From contig JAHRBC010000002.1 in NCBI GenBank assembly GCA_022702545.1, positions 7,006,001 to 7,070,000 on the forward strand: 64,000 bases of DNA, written 5' to 3'. Position numbers and translations under genes: made by a program. The stretch comes from Phycomyces nitens (lineage: Eukaryota; Mucoromycota; Mucoromycetes; Mucorales; Phycomycetaceae). This document shows, one piece after another, positions 12,423 through 23,820 of the stretch (its first letter is position 1; each line of letters opens with the position of its first letter). The notes beneath the pieces were generated by a model. The model made no database searches. It was not told the origin of the DNA and was given only the letters and a program-made list of their open reading frames with translations.

Positions 12423-12670
12423 TTTTATACTTAGGTCCATGATATATCTTGAAAAACCTACAAGACCGGTGCGTTTGAGGTAAAGTAGTTCAAAGAAGAG
12501 GTTTATCTTTAGATACTTTGTGTAACTTGACACATTGCTGATTGGCCAGAAAAAAAGATGGCCTTTTTTAAAGGTCTGTCATTTTGATCTAGCCATCAAC
12601 CTATTCAACGTCTTTAATTGTACTTCTTGGACTAGACACTGTCTTTATTTATTTTCAATATAATTGCAAA
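12423..12670 (-). promoter_or_regulatory. Copy B promoter: TATA box and conserved upstream block
   Basis: TATAAAA at 12429-12423 (minus), ATTGGCC near 12541, and the [24 protein letters not shown] block at about 12670-12593. Confidence 0.55.
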
Positions 12671-13134
12671 GCTTATTATACGTTATGATTTGTTATTACT
12701 CTTCAACCTACACTCTAAAATAGTCATTTAGACTACTTATTGATATAATTCTATGGGGATTATGTCTAATATACTATTTTATTCAATGTTTTATAGCTGT
12801 TTATATAAAGAGTATGTCAATTACAAGACACATTGAACAGCTTGTTATTCAATAATATATAGGTTGTATACAAGTAGAACAAGAGTGCTATACTTTTAAA
12901 ATGATCAATTCAGTATTAAATAGACATCTTGGCTACATGGTTAAAGTGATGGTTTATTTATTGAATATTAAAAAGACTTTAATATTTTATTAAATTATAT
13001 TGGTAATAATTTGAAATTATTTTATGATATTGTGGTGGTTAAAGAAGTATATGGTCTGTGCACTGACAGGTTATAAAATATTTTTTTTTAAAAACATTCA
13101 AATTTGGGCAAGTAAAAATTCAGGAACAAAGTTT

Positions 13135-13535
13135 TTCGTACATTTGTGGTACAAGTCTTTTTCAGAGTACAAATTTATTTATAATTCACTCGAATTTAGT
13201 AATATCCTCGTCCTCTTTCTTGGCTTCCTCCTCTTCCCTTTTTTATAAAACTCCATGAAAGTAATCAAACGATTTCCTTTTATGCTTTAAAGTTCCAAGC
13301 CTTGTTTTACGTCACTCGCTCACGAATGATACTTTTGTCCTAGATATCTATAAGGATATCCAAAAAGCCTCTTTTAATATAAAACCAACTTATTGTCATT
13401 AGCAAAGACTTGTTCAGAAATACATTTGCTTAAAAATCACCATGAAATATATAACCAGTTGCTTTATTAGTTTGAAAAATATATGTAGTGACGTAAACAA
13501 GGCTTGGAACTTTAAAGCCTAAAAGGGCATAGTGT
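13135..13535. repeat. Inverted repeat of copy B, right arm cut off
   Basis: Left arm 13135-13330 is intact (CTTTAAAGTTCCAAGCCTTG near 13284). The right arm starts near 13485 with AAGGCTTGGAACTTTAAAG and is lost after ~13535. Confidence 0.6.
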
Positions 13536-13884
13536 GAAAATTATTTTTTGTCCCGTCTAAATACTCCTGAAATAATACAAAACAAAATGAAGTATGTAAA
13601 TAATGTTATTAGGTTTTTTAATAGGAAAACTATGAATATTGTTTATAAACATGTCTTTTTGAACACATTCACTTGAAATATAAAAAGTAATATGAGCTTT
13701 AGCTTCTTATTTTCAAGAAATAATATCTTGATTTTAGTATGATTTTTCTTGTATCAATTAGTACTGATGTCTCTTAAAATTAGTAGTATTAACACGTATA
13801 TTATAGTATGTTCTATAAAGATTAGTCTGCATGATTAATGATAAGATGGACTGATCTTTTTGACAAGTTCTACAAGAATTATTC
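13536..13884. other. AT-rich spacer between two divergent repeat copies
   Basis: No open frame of note and no repeat that I can match. It separates truncated copy B from the oppositely oriented copy at 13.9-15.2 kb. Confidence 0.4.
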
Positions 13885-13980
13885 AATAAAGAATGAAATA
13901 GACTATTTTATAGTGTAGGCTCTAGAGTAGTAATATATTCTAGCATTTGATTAGGCAATAAATTTAATTAAACATATTGT

Positions 13981-14238
13981 CTTTGCGATTATATTGAAAA
14001 CAAAAGACAGCGTTTGGTCCAAGAAGTACAATTAAAGAAGTTGAATAGGTTGATATATTGATCAAACTGACGGACTCTTAAAAATGGCCATCTTTTTTTT
14101 TAGTTTGTTTTTTTAGGCCAATCAGTAACGTGCCGAGTTACACAAAATATCTAGGTAAACCTCTTCTTAATGCTACTTGACTCAAAGGACACTGGTCTTC
14201 TATGTTTCTCAAGATAGATCATAGACTTAAGTATAAAA
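13981..14238 (+). promoter_or_regulatory. Promoter of the 14.3-kb copy: upstream block, CCAAT, TATA
   Basis: 13981-14065 holds CTTTGCGATTATATTG and GGTCCAAGAAGTACAATTAA. GGCCAATCAG follows near 14116 and TATAAAATAG at 14232-14241, about 90 nt before the ATG. The leader after the TATA box is pyrimidine-rich, as in all copies. Confidence 0.6.
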
Positions 14239-14325
14239 TAGAGAGGCTGAAACCAATTTTTTCCTCATTCCTTCTTCTCAATTCCTCTACTTTTTGCTTC
14301 CCACTACTTTCCTGCTTCTTTTACA

Positions 14326-15212
14326 ATGGATATTGCTGCGTTTGACGATTCCGTGCTTGATCCACAGCGTGATACAGATAATTTGGCAAGTGTTGACCCG
14401 AGTGTCTGGATTATAAGGGAGACGAGTGCATATAGCTAATCTATGGACTGTTCGTCATCGTTTTGGTCGAACTTGTTATTAGGATTTAAATGGTAATTTA
14501 TACACTCGCAAATTATTAGCCAAGTACCCTAAATATCTTTCTAGAATTCTTTCAGGAAAATGAATTCAGATACCCAAGTGATCCCAAACATACAACTCCC
14601 ACAAAGGTCACTCTTACTGATGAACAGTTTAATAAATTTTTAGCAGGTACAATTCCCCATAAAATATTCAAAGCGACTCGTAAATCCTAGCCAATATTTA
14701 GGTTACACTAACAAATCTACTTATAGTGTGTACTTCGCATCCTCCTCTTCTTCTTCTTCTTCCACCTCCCCCTCTGGATCATAGCTCTCCAAAATCTTCT
14801 CAAGGTTACTCTGATGAAGGTAAATATCATGTTTGTATTATGTGTTGGTTTCTAGGCATCTAATGATTGAATTTCTTATAAAGATGTACATCCACAAACA
14901 CCTCCAGCACAGTTTCATAATCAATCCACGCTTGTTATTAAGTACTACAACCCATATGGACGACCAGCCGTGATGAGCCAAACTCTTGATTCAACGAAAT
15001 CAATTACATACAATTGTGGATTATGTAGTCTAGTGACCAGTTCAAAGTCAAATTTTAAGAGACATATGAGTAGGCACTCCATTGAAGGACCAAAATACCA
15101 ATGTAACATGTGCCCTAAAATATTCACAGCCAAATACAATTTAAAGAGGCATCATAAGTTACTTCATGATGAGCCTATCCGTTTACGCTTCCCTGACATG
15201 TTTCTCAATTAG
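14326..15212 (+). pseudogene. C2H2 zinc-finger gene copy with a probable frameshift in exon 4
   Basis: Exons by homology: 14326-14385, 14483-14492, 14545-14646, 14727-14820 and 14884-15212. Exon 4 is 94 nt here, while the others are 69, 81 or 84 (multiples of three). The extra base falls in a CTT microsatellite (about 14742-14762) and leads to a TAG at 14783-14785, before the fingers. Exon 5 is otherwise open and encodes two good fingers, CGLCSLVTSSKSNFKRHMSRH-type and CNMCPKIFTAKYNLKRHHKLLH-type, with a tail ending in MFLN. GCAAGT donor and the microexon GATTTAAATG are present. Exon 4 is phase-symmetric, so a transcript skipping it would stay in frame. An assembly or read error in the microsatellite is the other explanation. 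Confidence 0.65.
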
Positions 15213-15459
15213 ACTTTATATCCTTGCCATCTTTATGCTATTTATTACAATTCCCACATACATATATATATATTCTCTTTTTATATTTGATTTCTTCTTG
15301 TATCAATAAAATAATTGTGTGTGTTGTATTTGCACATCTATATGTACGACAAAGACATATATAATCAATCCCAGTATTCAATATAACTGGTGATTCTAAC
15401 ACGGACTATGAATTACAACATCAGTATAAAAGGAACAGGAACACAGACTAGCAACATCA

Positions 15460-15473
15460 TCTTAATTGATACC
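15460..15473. repeat. Target-site duplication, left copy
   Basis: TCTTAATTGATACC directly abuts the A-rich 3' end of the LINE and is repeated exactly at its 5' end (20767-20780). Confidence 0.85.
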
Positions 15474-15631
15474 TTTTTATTAGTATTATATTGATCTGTC
15501 GTCACGCAAGGCGTGCGGCTTCTAGATTGCCATTAATTGGACTTGGAGGAGGGGAATAAGATAAAAGGACAATATAGGTGATAAAAAAGTAAGGAAAATA
15601 AGTAAAAGAAAGGAAAGAAAAATAAAACTCC

Positions 15632-18600
15632 TTAAGCTAGTATAGCTCGCTGTCTCTCTATAGTGCTGGAGGCCTTTGTAGCCACTACTCCAGGAAGAAA
15701 AGGCTGATTGTCAAAGATAAACTTCCAATGGGCATTCCAAATTGCCTTGGCTGTTATAACCACCAGCAAAATCTGAGTATCCCGAGTGGGAGAAGCACAG
15801 GGGAGTTGACAAGATGTCAGCATCTGCCGAACGTCATCCAAAGTCCAGCCCCGGCAGAAACGAGAGAGGACTACGTTCCACACCTGGCGTTTCTTAGGAC
15901 AGAAGAAGAGGAAATGGTCTTGGTCTTCGGTGTCGGTGGAGCACACCAAGCACATGGGGTCAGGTACGGTATGAGGCATGATGGTGTTAATGGCCAGTCT
16001 GGTGGGAATTCGCTGCCATATCACTTTCCACCACAAAGTGCGACAATGGTGTGGAATAACCAGGGACCAAAAACGACGCCAACGGGCAGGAGGGAGAAGA
16101 GGTGGAGGAGGGGACGGACGAAGATGCCGGCGCAGTGATCCTGTGGATGCTTTGCCCAAAGGGCGTTTGTCCAGAAGGACCACGGAGAGGAGAGAAGAGA
16201 GACCAGGCGGAGGAGGTGAGGTGGGAGACGGGAGTTGAAGACACGGAAGAAACCAAGGGCAATAGACCATTCTACCAGCATCGATCTTGCTGAAGAATTG
16301 GCCAATACGGTTCCGTGCTCTTGGGCGATCGCCACGAAGTCGTGGACAGAGACGTCCATCATCATCTACCAGAAAGGCATCCGAGACAAGAAGTGACTTG
16401 AGATTCATTTCCGGAGAAACGAATGGCGGGACAAAAGTCCAAACAGAAGCCAGGGGGAACTCAAGAACCACCAAAGGTGCTACACTAAGTGTGGGAGGAA
16501 AATCATTGGGAAGCAGACGAGAGCAAGCACGGTGAATTGGCAGAAGGGAACTGGGGCAACTCACAGTACTACAGGGAAACAGCAGAGCTATACTAGCAGA
16601 AGGAGAACGAAAGTGAAGAGGAAGTAAAAATTCTAAATAAGGTAATAAAAAGGAAGAAGATCGAGAAAACGATCGAGAACGCAAAATGGGAAGAATCCAT
16701 CGCAGTTGGAGAGCACGCTGTTGGTGATCAGGATCCAAAAGACCCAAACCCCCAGACTTGCGTGGTAGGCAAAGAAGAGGCCAACCAGGGCTGCCAAAAC
16801 CAAGGTGGAGAAAAGAACGAACATGCTTGCGTATAGCAGCGAAGAAAGAGAGAGGGGCAGGGGTCACATAGAGGACATGCCATATGGAGCTCAAGAGAAG
16901 AGAGTTGGCAACAATACTCTTACCGCGCACTGACAAGCCTCTTGCAGAGAGCATAGTGCAGTGGCGTTCGAGTTTGGCAAGGAGGGCAGCACGGAAAGAT
17001 TCTAGTTGGGCAGGGTGAGAGCTAAGTGGGAAACCCAGATAACGGATGGCATTAGCCTCATGGCAATCATGGCGGGTGGTAATATTGGCAGCATCCAGAA
17101 CAGGACCCCAATCGGGATGGAAATGCCCAGAGAGAGCAACAGCAACTGTCTTGTTCAGATTGACCTTTGCATTCGAGGCCAGCCCGAAAGTGCGCAGAAT
17201 CGACAGGACGGTGCTCATCTCAGAGGGAGAGGACAAGAACAACAGAAGATCATCAGCGTAGGCTAGAAGCTTTAGAGGTGGTGGAGAGAGAGAGGGTGTA
17301 AAGGAGGCGAGGTGGGAAGTAACCAAGAAGCGAAATCCACTAAGAGACGGAGAGGCAAGGAGGGAGCGAAGGAGAGGCTCAAAGGCAATGTTGAACAACA
17401 GAGGCGAGAGAGGATCACCCTGTCGAAGCCCACGACCTTGCTCGAACGAGGAAGAGATATGACCGTTGACATTGACGTGGATCTGGGTCGAGAAGAAAAG
17501 GGCGCAGACAGAGTCAATAAACATGGTAGGTAAACCTAACCGTGCCATGACCAGACGAAGATAAGTGGGATGAACCCGATCGTAGGCTTTCTCTTGGTCA
17601 AGAAGGAGACCGACTCCAGGATCCTTGGTGAGTTGGGCATGGGACATAGCCAGCCGAGTCAAAAGTCCATTGTCCGCAATGAAGCGGTCAGCCATGAAGC
17701 CCGTTTGGAATGGGGTGATCAGAGGGCTTATGCAACATCTTAGACGGGATGTGAGCATCTTGGTGAAGAGTCTAGCGTCGCAGTTGATGAGGGAGATAGG
17801 GCGCCAATTCCGAAGGGAGGTCAGGTCACCAGCCTTGGGAAGCAAGACCAAAACTGTTTCCAGCCACGAAGGGGGAAAAACACCAAAGAGGGCATCCTGA
17901 TACACCTCAACAGCAAGGGACTGGATGGTGGGGTGGGCAAGTAAGCGCGACCACAAAGGGTACGGCAGGCCATCCATGCCAGGGCTGGAGTTGTTCGGGG
18001 TATTCTTAAGCACAGACTTGAGTTCGTCCAGCGTCACTTTAAAGGTCAAAGGAGCGGAGTCATCAGAAGAAAGGCTTGTAGAAGGAGGGATGTGGTCAAT
18101 GAGGGAGTGAGCGGCCGAGAGGTCAATGGCTTCTTGAGAGTATAGGGACTGGTAGAATGAGCGTGTGTGGCCAAGCAGGTCTGCTGGTGAAGTGAAGGTG
18201 GTGGAGGTATCGGGGTCAACGAGTGTGGTGATGGACTTGGCAGCAGAGCGTTGCTTAAGTACTCGAAAGAAATACTTGGACGATGTCTCGCCTTCTTCAC
18301 ACCACTTGGCACCAGATCGGGCTGCTAGGGTGGAGGCACGAGATAGTTGAATTGAGGCCAGCTCAGATTCGACGGAGGAGAGTTGAGGTGAGGATGAAGA
18401 TCCTGAGAGCTCATTGCGAAGGCGGTGGAGGCGACGCTCTTGGGAACGGAGGCGACGTTGGACTTTTTTGCCATAAGTGAGCGATAATTGCTTGACAGCC
18501 TGCTTGAGACAATCCCAACGGATCCCAGGGGAAGCATCTTTGGGAAAAGATTGGCTTGCCTTATCCAAAAGATCAGTCAATATAGTGTCAAATTCGTCGT

Positions 18601-19348
18601 GGAAAAGGTACTGGGTGTTGAAACGCCAGACCCCAGGTCCAGACGGGCGAGAGAGAGGAATGGAGACAGCGAGAAGACAGTGGTCAGTCCAAGAAGGATT
18701 GATGAAACTAACTTCGGGTGATTCGGTGGGGATGGAGGAAGGGCGGAAGAGGTAGTCGATACATGTGCGGGTTCGGGAACTATGGAAGGTAGGGATAGGG
18801 GAGGAGGCGGAATTAGTGATAGCATCGATACAATTACCTTGGAGGTAGCCTTGCCAGTCTGCAGGATGGCTTCGACGTTGATGGAGATTGCAGTTAAAGT
18901 CGCCCAAGACAAAGGCAGGAAGTGAAGGGATGAGGGAAGGGAGAAGGGTGGCAAGAGAAGAGAAGAAAGTGCGCCGCTGGGCAGGGATATTGGGAGCATA
19001 AAGAACAACAACAGCAAAAGGATCAATGCGTTGATCATTATGTGTAACCTTTACAACTAGTGCACGGTCATCTGGTGACACGTACAATTGTTCAAGGTGG
19101 AGAAGGGGATCGAAAGATATAAGGCCACAGTGCGAAGTCCAAAGACTTGCCTGGGCTTGGAAGAGAAGGTGCATAGTGGAATGATGGGATGGAAGGAGAT
19201 GGGTCTCATATAGATCAAGTAAGGAAAGTAAGGGAGAGAAGGAGCGGAGGTGACGGATAAAGAGACGTTTGGGGGATTACGGATTAGTGATGGTGGAGAG
19301 GAGACCTCAAACATTCAAGCTTCTTAAGCGGATAGACTGTACAGTCAT
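15632..19348 (-). CDS. LINE ORF2: AP endonuclease, reverse transcriptase, zf-RVT (two in-frame stops)
   Basis: The ATG at 19348 (MTVQSIRLRSLNV) gives a 1238-codon frame with a TGA at about 19306 and a TAA at about 19276; the longest unbroken part starts at 19174. Endonuclease motifs: DLYETHL, VVLYAPN, LGDFN, CIDYLF and WTDHCLL. Reverse transcriptase motifs: WRPISLIN, LLLDQEKAYDRV, GLRQGDPLSPLLFN and the catalytic LLAYADDLLLF. The C-terminal cysteine-histidine region (CLVCSTDTEDQDHFLFFC) fits the zf-RVT family of LINE proteins. Known role of the family: nicks the target and primes reverse transcription of the element RNA. Both stops are one transition away from a sense codon (TGG, CAA), so I read them as recent point damage; stop readthrough is less likely. 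Confidence 0.9.
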
Positions 19349-19429
19349 TTATGAAGATGGTTGGCCGGACTGACCAGAGGGAGAGTCAAGTTCTTCAATA
19401 GGCGTATGGCCGTCAAGATCAGTGAAAGG

Positions 19430-20686
19430 CTAATTACCCTGGGCATGTGCCTTGACGGAGAGGTCCAGCAAGGACTGGCGGAATTCGTCATCTGTAATGA
19501 CGGGCCGGGAGACACCGTCCTCAGGAAGGGCAATGCCTCGAGCGGCAAACGAGTACTTGCTGGCAGAAGTACCTCGACCACTGGGATCATACATTGGGAT
19601 GTCAATGTCATCACCAATGGGGGCAGGGGATCGATTGGATCCAACCTTGGACCGAGTGGTCATCACCGACAAGGATCGGCGACGAATGGGCTTGGGAGCC
19701 GGAGAAATGGGAGCAGGAGGTGTAGTGTTCGTCGTTGATCTGACAGCAGCACTGGGAGGAGATGGGGGAGTGTTGGTAGCAGCCTGGAGAGCACGGAGAG
19801 CTTCTGCCTCAGCAATCTCCAGCTGGAGTTGCTCTTGGTGAAGACGCTCAGTCTCAACAGTGTCAGGGTGGGCGGGGCAGTCTAGACTGGCCATCTCATG
19901 GCCCAAGACACCACAACGCTTACAGCGGGGTGTACGAGAGGGACGCTTCGTACATGCACGCAGGAAGTGACCTTCCTCACGGCAATACCCACACACGGGT
20001 GGAATATCCTTGGAACGCAGCTCCACTGCGCAGGAAATGGATCCTTCCAAATGAAGGCGGCTGGGAAGGCATTTGGGTGTGTCTAACCCAGATGTATCCA
20101 GAAGGACGGTAGCTTCACCACGGAAAGTTCCACGGTGGGAGACGTAGGCACGCAATTGGACAACCTTTCCATACGACTGGAAAGCCTCTTCGATCGGTGC
20201 AAGAAGGTCAGTTTTGGGATCGCAGGTGCTGATGCGATACATGTTAACCTTCACAATATGACTATTGGAAGGCAAGCTTGGAGAAGCGACGATTCGGGTG
20301 CTCTGATACACCAGGCCGTCGGAGATGGCTTTCACCCGGGTGGCAGGTTCGATGAAAAGGGCCTCTGCCAAAAGGTCCTTTGAGCGAGTGTAACGCAAGG
20401 TCAACGAGGTCATCTGGCCAATGTGGTCAGAGAGGACATCATCTACTGCGTTGGCAGGAACGAGTTTGCCGAGATTGAACAAAACGCTCGATGGATGGAT
20501 GGTGCTGGCCCAAGCAGCAGATGCTGGATTCACGGAGAAGCTCTGGTCAAAACCAGGTGCAGTAAAAATATGAAGAGACTTGTTCTTCGGGCGGGATGGT
20601 GTGCTCTGTGCACGGATTGCTGGTCGTTGGACCTGCCATGGGTTGACAGTACTGCCCTGTGAGTTCGATCCCTCAGGGGTACTCAT
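19430..20686 (-). CDS. LINE ORF1: gag-like protein with two CCHC zinc knuckles
   Basis: 418 residues starting MSTPEGSNSQ. The frame is open further upstream to 20815, but that part lies outside the element beyond the target-site duplication, so the 20686 ATG is the right start. Two zinc knuckles are visible, CGYCREEGHFLRAC and CKRCGVLGHEMASLDC (the second with wider spacing), followed by an alanine/glutamate-rich helix and a proline- and serine-rich tail. Family role: binds the element RNA to form the ribonucleoprotein with ORF2. Frame intact. Confidence 0.88.
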   Translation of the reverse strand: MSTPEGSNSQGSTVNPWQVQRPAIRAQSTPSRPKNKSLHIFTAPGFDQSFSVNPASAAWASTIHPSSVLFNLGKLVPANAVDDVLSDHIGQMTSLTLRYTRSKDLLAEALFIEPATRVKAISDGLVYQSTRIVASPSLPSNSHIVKVNMYRISTCDPKTDLLAPIEEAFQSYGKVVQLRAYVSHRGTFRGEATVLLDTSGLDTPKCLPSRLHLEGSISCAVELRSKDIPPVCGYCREEGHFLRACTKRPSRTPRCKRCGVLGHEMASLDCPAHPDTVETERLHQEQLQLEIAEAEALRALQAATNTPPSPPSAAVRSTTNTTPPAPISPAPKPIRRRSLSVMTTRSKVGSNRSPAPIGDDIDIPMYDPSGRGTSASKYSFAARGIALPEDGVSRPVITDDEFRQSLLDLSVKAHAQGN

Positions 20687-20766
20687 ACTAGTTCTTATTA
20701 TGGGGATTTGTGTCGGTAGAATATTTATCCGCACAAAACAATTATTTAGCTGTGAAACCGTGTATG

Positions 20767-20780
20767 TCTTAATTGATACC
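20767..20780. repeat. Target-site duplication, right copy
   Basis: TCTTAATTGATACC, identical to 15460-15473, next to the LINE 5' end. Confidence 0.85.
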
Positions 20781-23219
20781 AACTTTTCTACCTCATTAAA
20801 AACCACATTATACAAAGTCTCACTTTACTTACTACGTCTCTTTATTTCATTACCTTTATTATCACATTTTACTATATTCCTACCCTAAATACATCAGTAT
20901 GCTTTAAAAATGTTTATTGTAATCATTGGGGATATTATGAACGTCAATTACGTCCCAGCTTTATTGTTATAATTAAAGATGCTTTTTTTTGGTACCTTTG
21001 TTTCTTAAGAAGAAGAAGAGGAAGAAGAAGAAGAAAACAGTGACAACAAATATGGGGTGTTTAATGGTTATGCAAAAATTTCAAGCAATCGATAAGAACA
21101 TCTCTTTGGATTGACTTGAAATGTTGGTATAAACAATAGGCAAAACATATTTTATTTAAAATAATGATTATGTATTGGCCAGGATTCACAACTTTTGTGG
21201 CTTAATATACCTGCTTTACTTGCTGACAGGCTATTATTGTATGCCATCACTATATACTTTATTTTATATTTTTAAAATGATGAATTCAAGATGAATCGTA
21301 AACAAGAGAAAAAGCTAATTTAAAAGAGTCTAAAGTCTATGGGGTCTTTGTAATGAAATATATCTAAAACATAATTCAAATATCACAAAGAATCTTGACA
21401 AACAAAAGTGATTTTTACAAGAGTCTTTGTTTCATGATATTATTTCCATGGTCGTGTCCGAGGACCTGTAGACAAGAAGAAAAAGAAAAAGAAAAAGAAT
21501 AGCAAACGTAAAAGCAAGACTTTTGGATAGGCATGATTTTCAAAGAGCCAAGGGTCTTGGCATCAATAATACAGGTTACTAGCTCGAGAGCTTGTTATTT
21601 TTATACTGGTACTGCTATATTGCAGTTTCCAGTTTGCACTTTTGTATCTCTACAATACATTAGCCAATGGACTTGGTGTTAAATGTCCAATAGCTTACCA
21701 GTGCAAAAATACACTCCTTGAAATTTTCTTGATAATTTCAAAATATGGCTTACCATATACTATAGACAAATTTATTTGCGTGTTCATAATTATTAAGCAT
21801 TACAAATCAATTAATCCGAGAGTCTTTTTTTAATAAAAAATAATAATAATAATCGAGATAAAAACAGTATAGGTTGTTGACTAGGCTAAACTATAGGCCC
21901 TAGAATTTGCTTGAACACTGAAATATTCTGGAATTTGCCTTTTTGATTATTATTATTAGTATTCACAGAAATTCTGCTCTAGTAGATTGATCATGGTTCT
22001 GTATTGTTGCTATTATTTTTCTGGTCAATTGAAAAAGAAGAGAGAATCTGTCAGACAGAGCTATTCTGGAAATAGCAATAAATGCTTGTTTTCAACATTT
22101 TCTTCCATACTTTATGCTGATTGGGATTTCTTTTTTGTATCTCTTTAGTATCGCATAAACACAAGAGATTCCAATGCAATTGCTGCTGAGTAATCAAGGC
22201 CCAGATGCGATCGATAGACGGCGAGTCTCATGCTATTGCTTTGGAATCATGGCAATATTATACAACTGACATCTGGAATATCCCATTAAAGTCTGGCTAG
22301 AATATTATTATTATTATTATTTTCCTAGGACATGGTATTGGAACACTTGAGTCAAACGACCAACACTTTAAGATTTATATTAACCAGTTCTGAATCTTGG
22401 CGCTGCCTATCATTTATAGATTTCACCAAGAAACTGCAGATTACAAGAAAGATTGACATGCAAATATTACCCCCCACCCCACTCAGGTCGATTGTTGGTG
22501 AATTGATAATGTCAATAATAGTAACAGTAATCCCCTATCATTATACTCATTCTCTCCTTGCATTGTCCTGGACTCTTGTATTGAGAAAATAAAGAAAGAG
22601 CCTCCCATTTTTTTTAAAAAAAAAGAAAAGAAAGAAAGGGCAGTTTGGTATCTCTACCCATGGTCCCCCTTTCTGTAGATTCCATAAGAAAAAGAAACAG
22701 AAGAAGAAGAAAACATCCAGAAATAGATTTGTAAGGCATAAATGAAAAAAAAAGAAGTTGTTTTATTCCTCAAGAAAAGCAAGCGAGACGCAGTACTTTT
22801 AATGAACGTGTACAGGCGGAAAGAATAGACATGAATCTGCAAAAATAAGAATAAGAATAAGAATAATAGTAGTAATAGTAATAATAATAAAATAGAGTAT
22901 CAGGCATGTTGTATGATAACCAAGAAACTAAAGGAATGGGAAATAGTAAATAGAATAAGCAATAATAAAGAGAATGAAATATCAATAGGGTCGAATATAC
23001 GTCTTTATGCGTTTCTCCCTCTTTATCGGCCAAAGAGAGAGAGAGAGACGGCGAGGTTGGCAAGAAAGAAGAAGAAGAAGAAGAAAGGCAAGAATATAAA
23101 ATAAGATAAAGTCGTGTGGTGTTTTGCCAAGTGATGTATATTTTTTGTGGTTTTTTTGGAGTGTATATATATATGTGTGTGTGTATATATGTGTGTGTTT
23201 GGTTCTTTTTTTTGTTTGT
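20781..23219. other. AT-rich intergenic region
   Basis: No gene recognised. It contains several purine-rich microsatellites (GAAGAAGAGGAAG near 21010, AAAGAAAAAGAAA near 21480, AATAAT runs at 21840 and 22860) and short open frames at 21642-21833 and 22332-22592 that look like noise. The last ~150 nt probably include the 3' untranslated region of the kinase gene. Confidence 0.5.
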
Positions 23220-23782
23220 TTAAAAATCATCGTAGAGTCGAGTGGAGTTCATGAGATGAAATGGCTTTGATGGAGTTGGTGCCATTGTTGGTTTGCGATC
23301 CCCAATTGTGGAGGTTCGGTTCAAAAGAGGCTCCATCGGTGCCATATTGGGTTCAGAAAGATAAGGTGCAGAAGTGTCGTGGTATCCGGTTGTACTAGGG
23401 TTCATAAAAGAAGGGGAGGGGGCTACAATTGCTTTTGCTTGGCTGCGTAATCTATAGGCCAGGTTAAGGTGAACATCCTACCTCTTGCTATATCAAAGAC
23501 GATCAAATGAAATGCTATACTTACACTCTATTGCTGGAAGTACCTATCAGAGGATGGAGGTGCGTCCATTGAGTGAAAGAAAAAGGAGAATGGCATCAAC
23601 AAAGCGTGGTTCCCCTGGGTTGTATTTCTTGGATAAAGCCCTTTTTTCTCATTGTGTACTTACCAGATGTTTGGTTGTCTCGCACGAGCATCCTTCCTCC
23701 ACCGGTCCCAGTATAGCCAAAGTTGGACATGTAAGCATGGTCTTGAGGAAGTGTCGAAGTTGTCTGCTGTTGCTGTTGTTGC

Positions 23783-23820
<38 letters not shown>

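Larger units (their letters stand above)
10775..13535. repeat. Interspersed repeat unit, copy B (truncated)
   Basis: Same order of landmarks as copy A in the same orientation, but it lacks the first ~0.5 kb and stops at ~13535, just inside the right arm of the inverted repeat. Identity to copy A is uneven: almost complete over 11477-12123, visibly lower in the promoter and flanks. Confidence 0.72.
13885..15215. repeat. Short repeat copy in inverted orientation (promoter plus gene only)
   Basis: The promoter region and gene of the repeat unit, in opposite orientation to copies A-D, without the downstream AT-rich part or the inverted repeat. It diverges near 13885 on the left; the LINE insertion lies about 250 nt beyond the right edge. 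Confidence 0.65.
15474..20766 (-). mobile_element. Full-length two-ORF LINE retrotransposon
   Basis: A 5.3-kb non-LTR element on the minus strand, bounded by the 14-bp duplication TCTTAATTGATACC. The 5' end is at 20766, followed by an ~80-nt leader, ORF1 (20686-19430), an 81-nt gap, ORF2 (19348-15632), and a ~158-nt 3' tail ending TAATAAAAA, a very short A tail. It is visibly richer in G and C than the DNA around it. The exact duplication indicates a fairly recent insertion. Two in-frame stops in the ORF2 endonuclease suggest that this copy cannot move by itself. Confidence 0.92.

Noticed and set aside
19430..20815. LINE ORF1 starting at the far upstream ATG (20815)
   Set aside because: That ATG lies outside the element, beyond the target-site duplication at 20767-20780.
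16021..20888. Many plus-strand frames over the LINE
   Set aside because: GC-rich antisense shadows of ORF1 and ORF2; no motifs.
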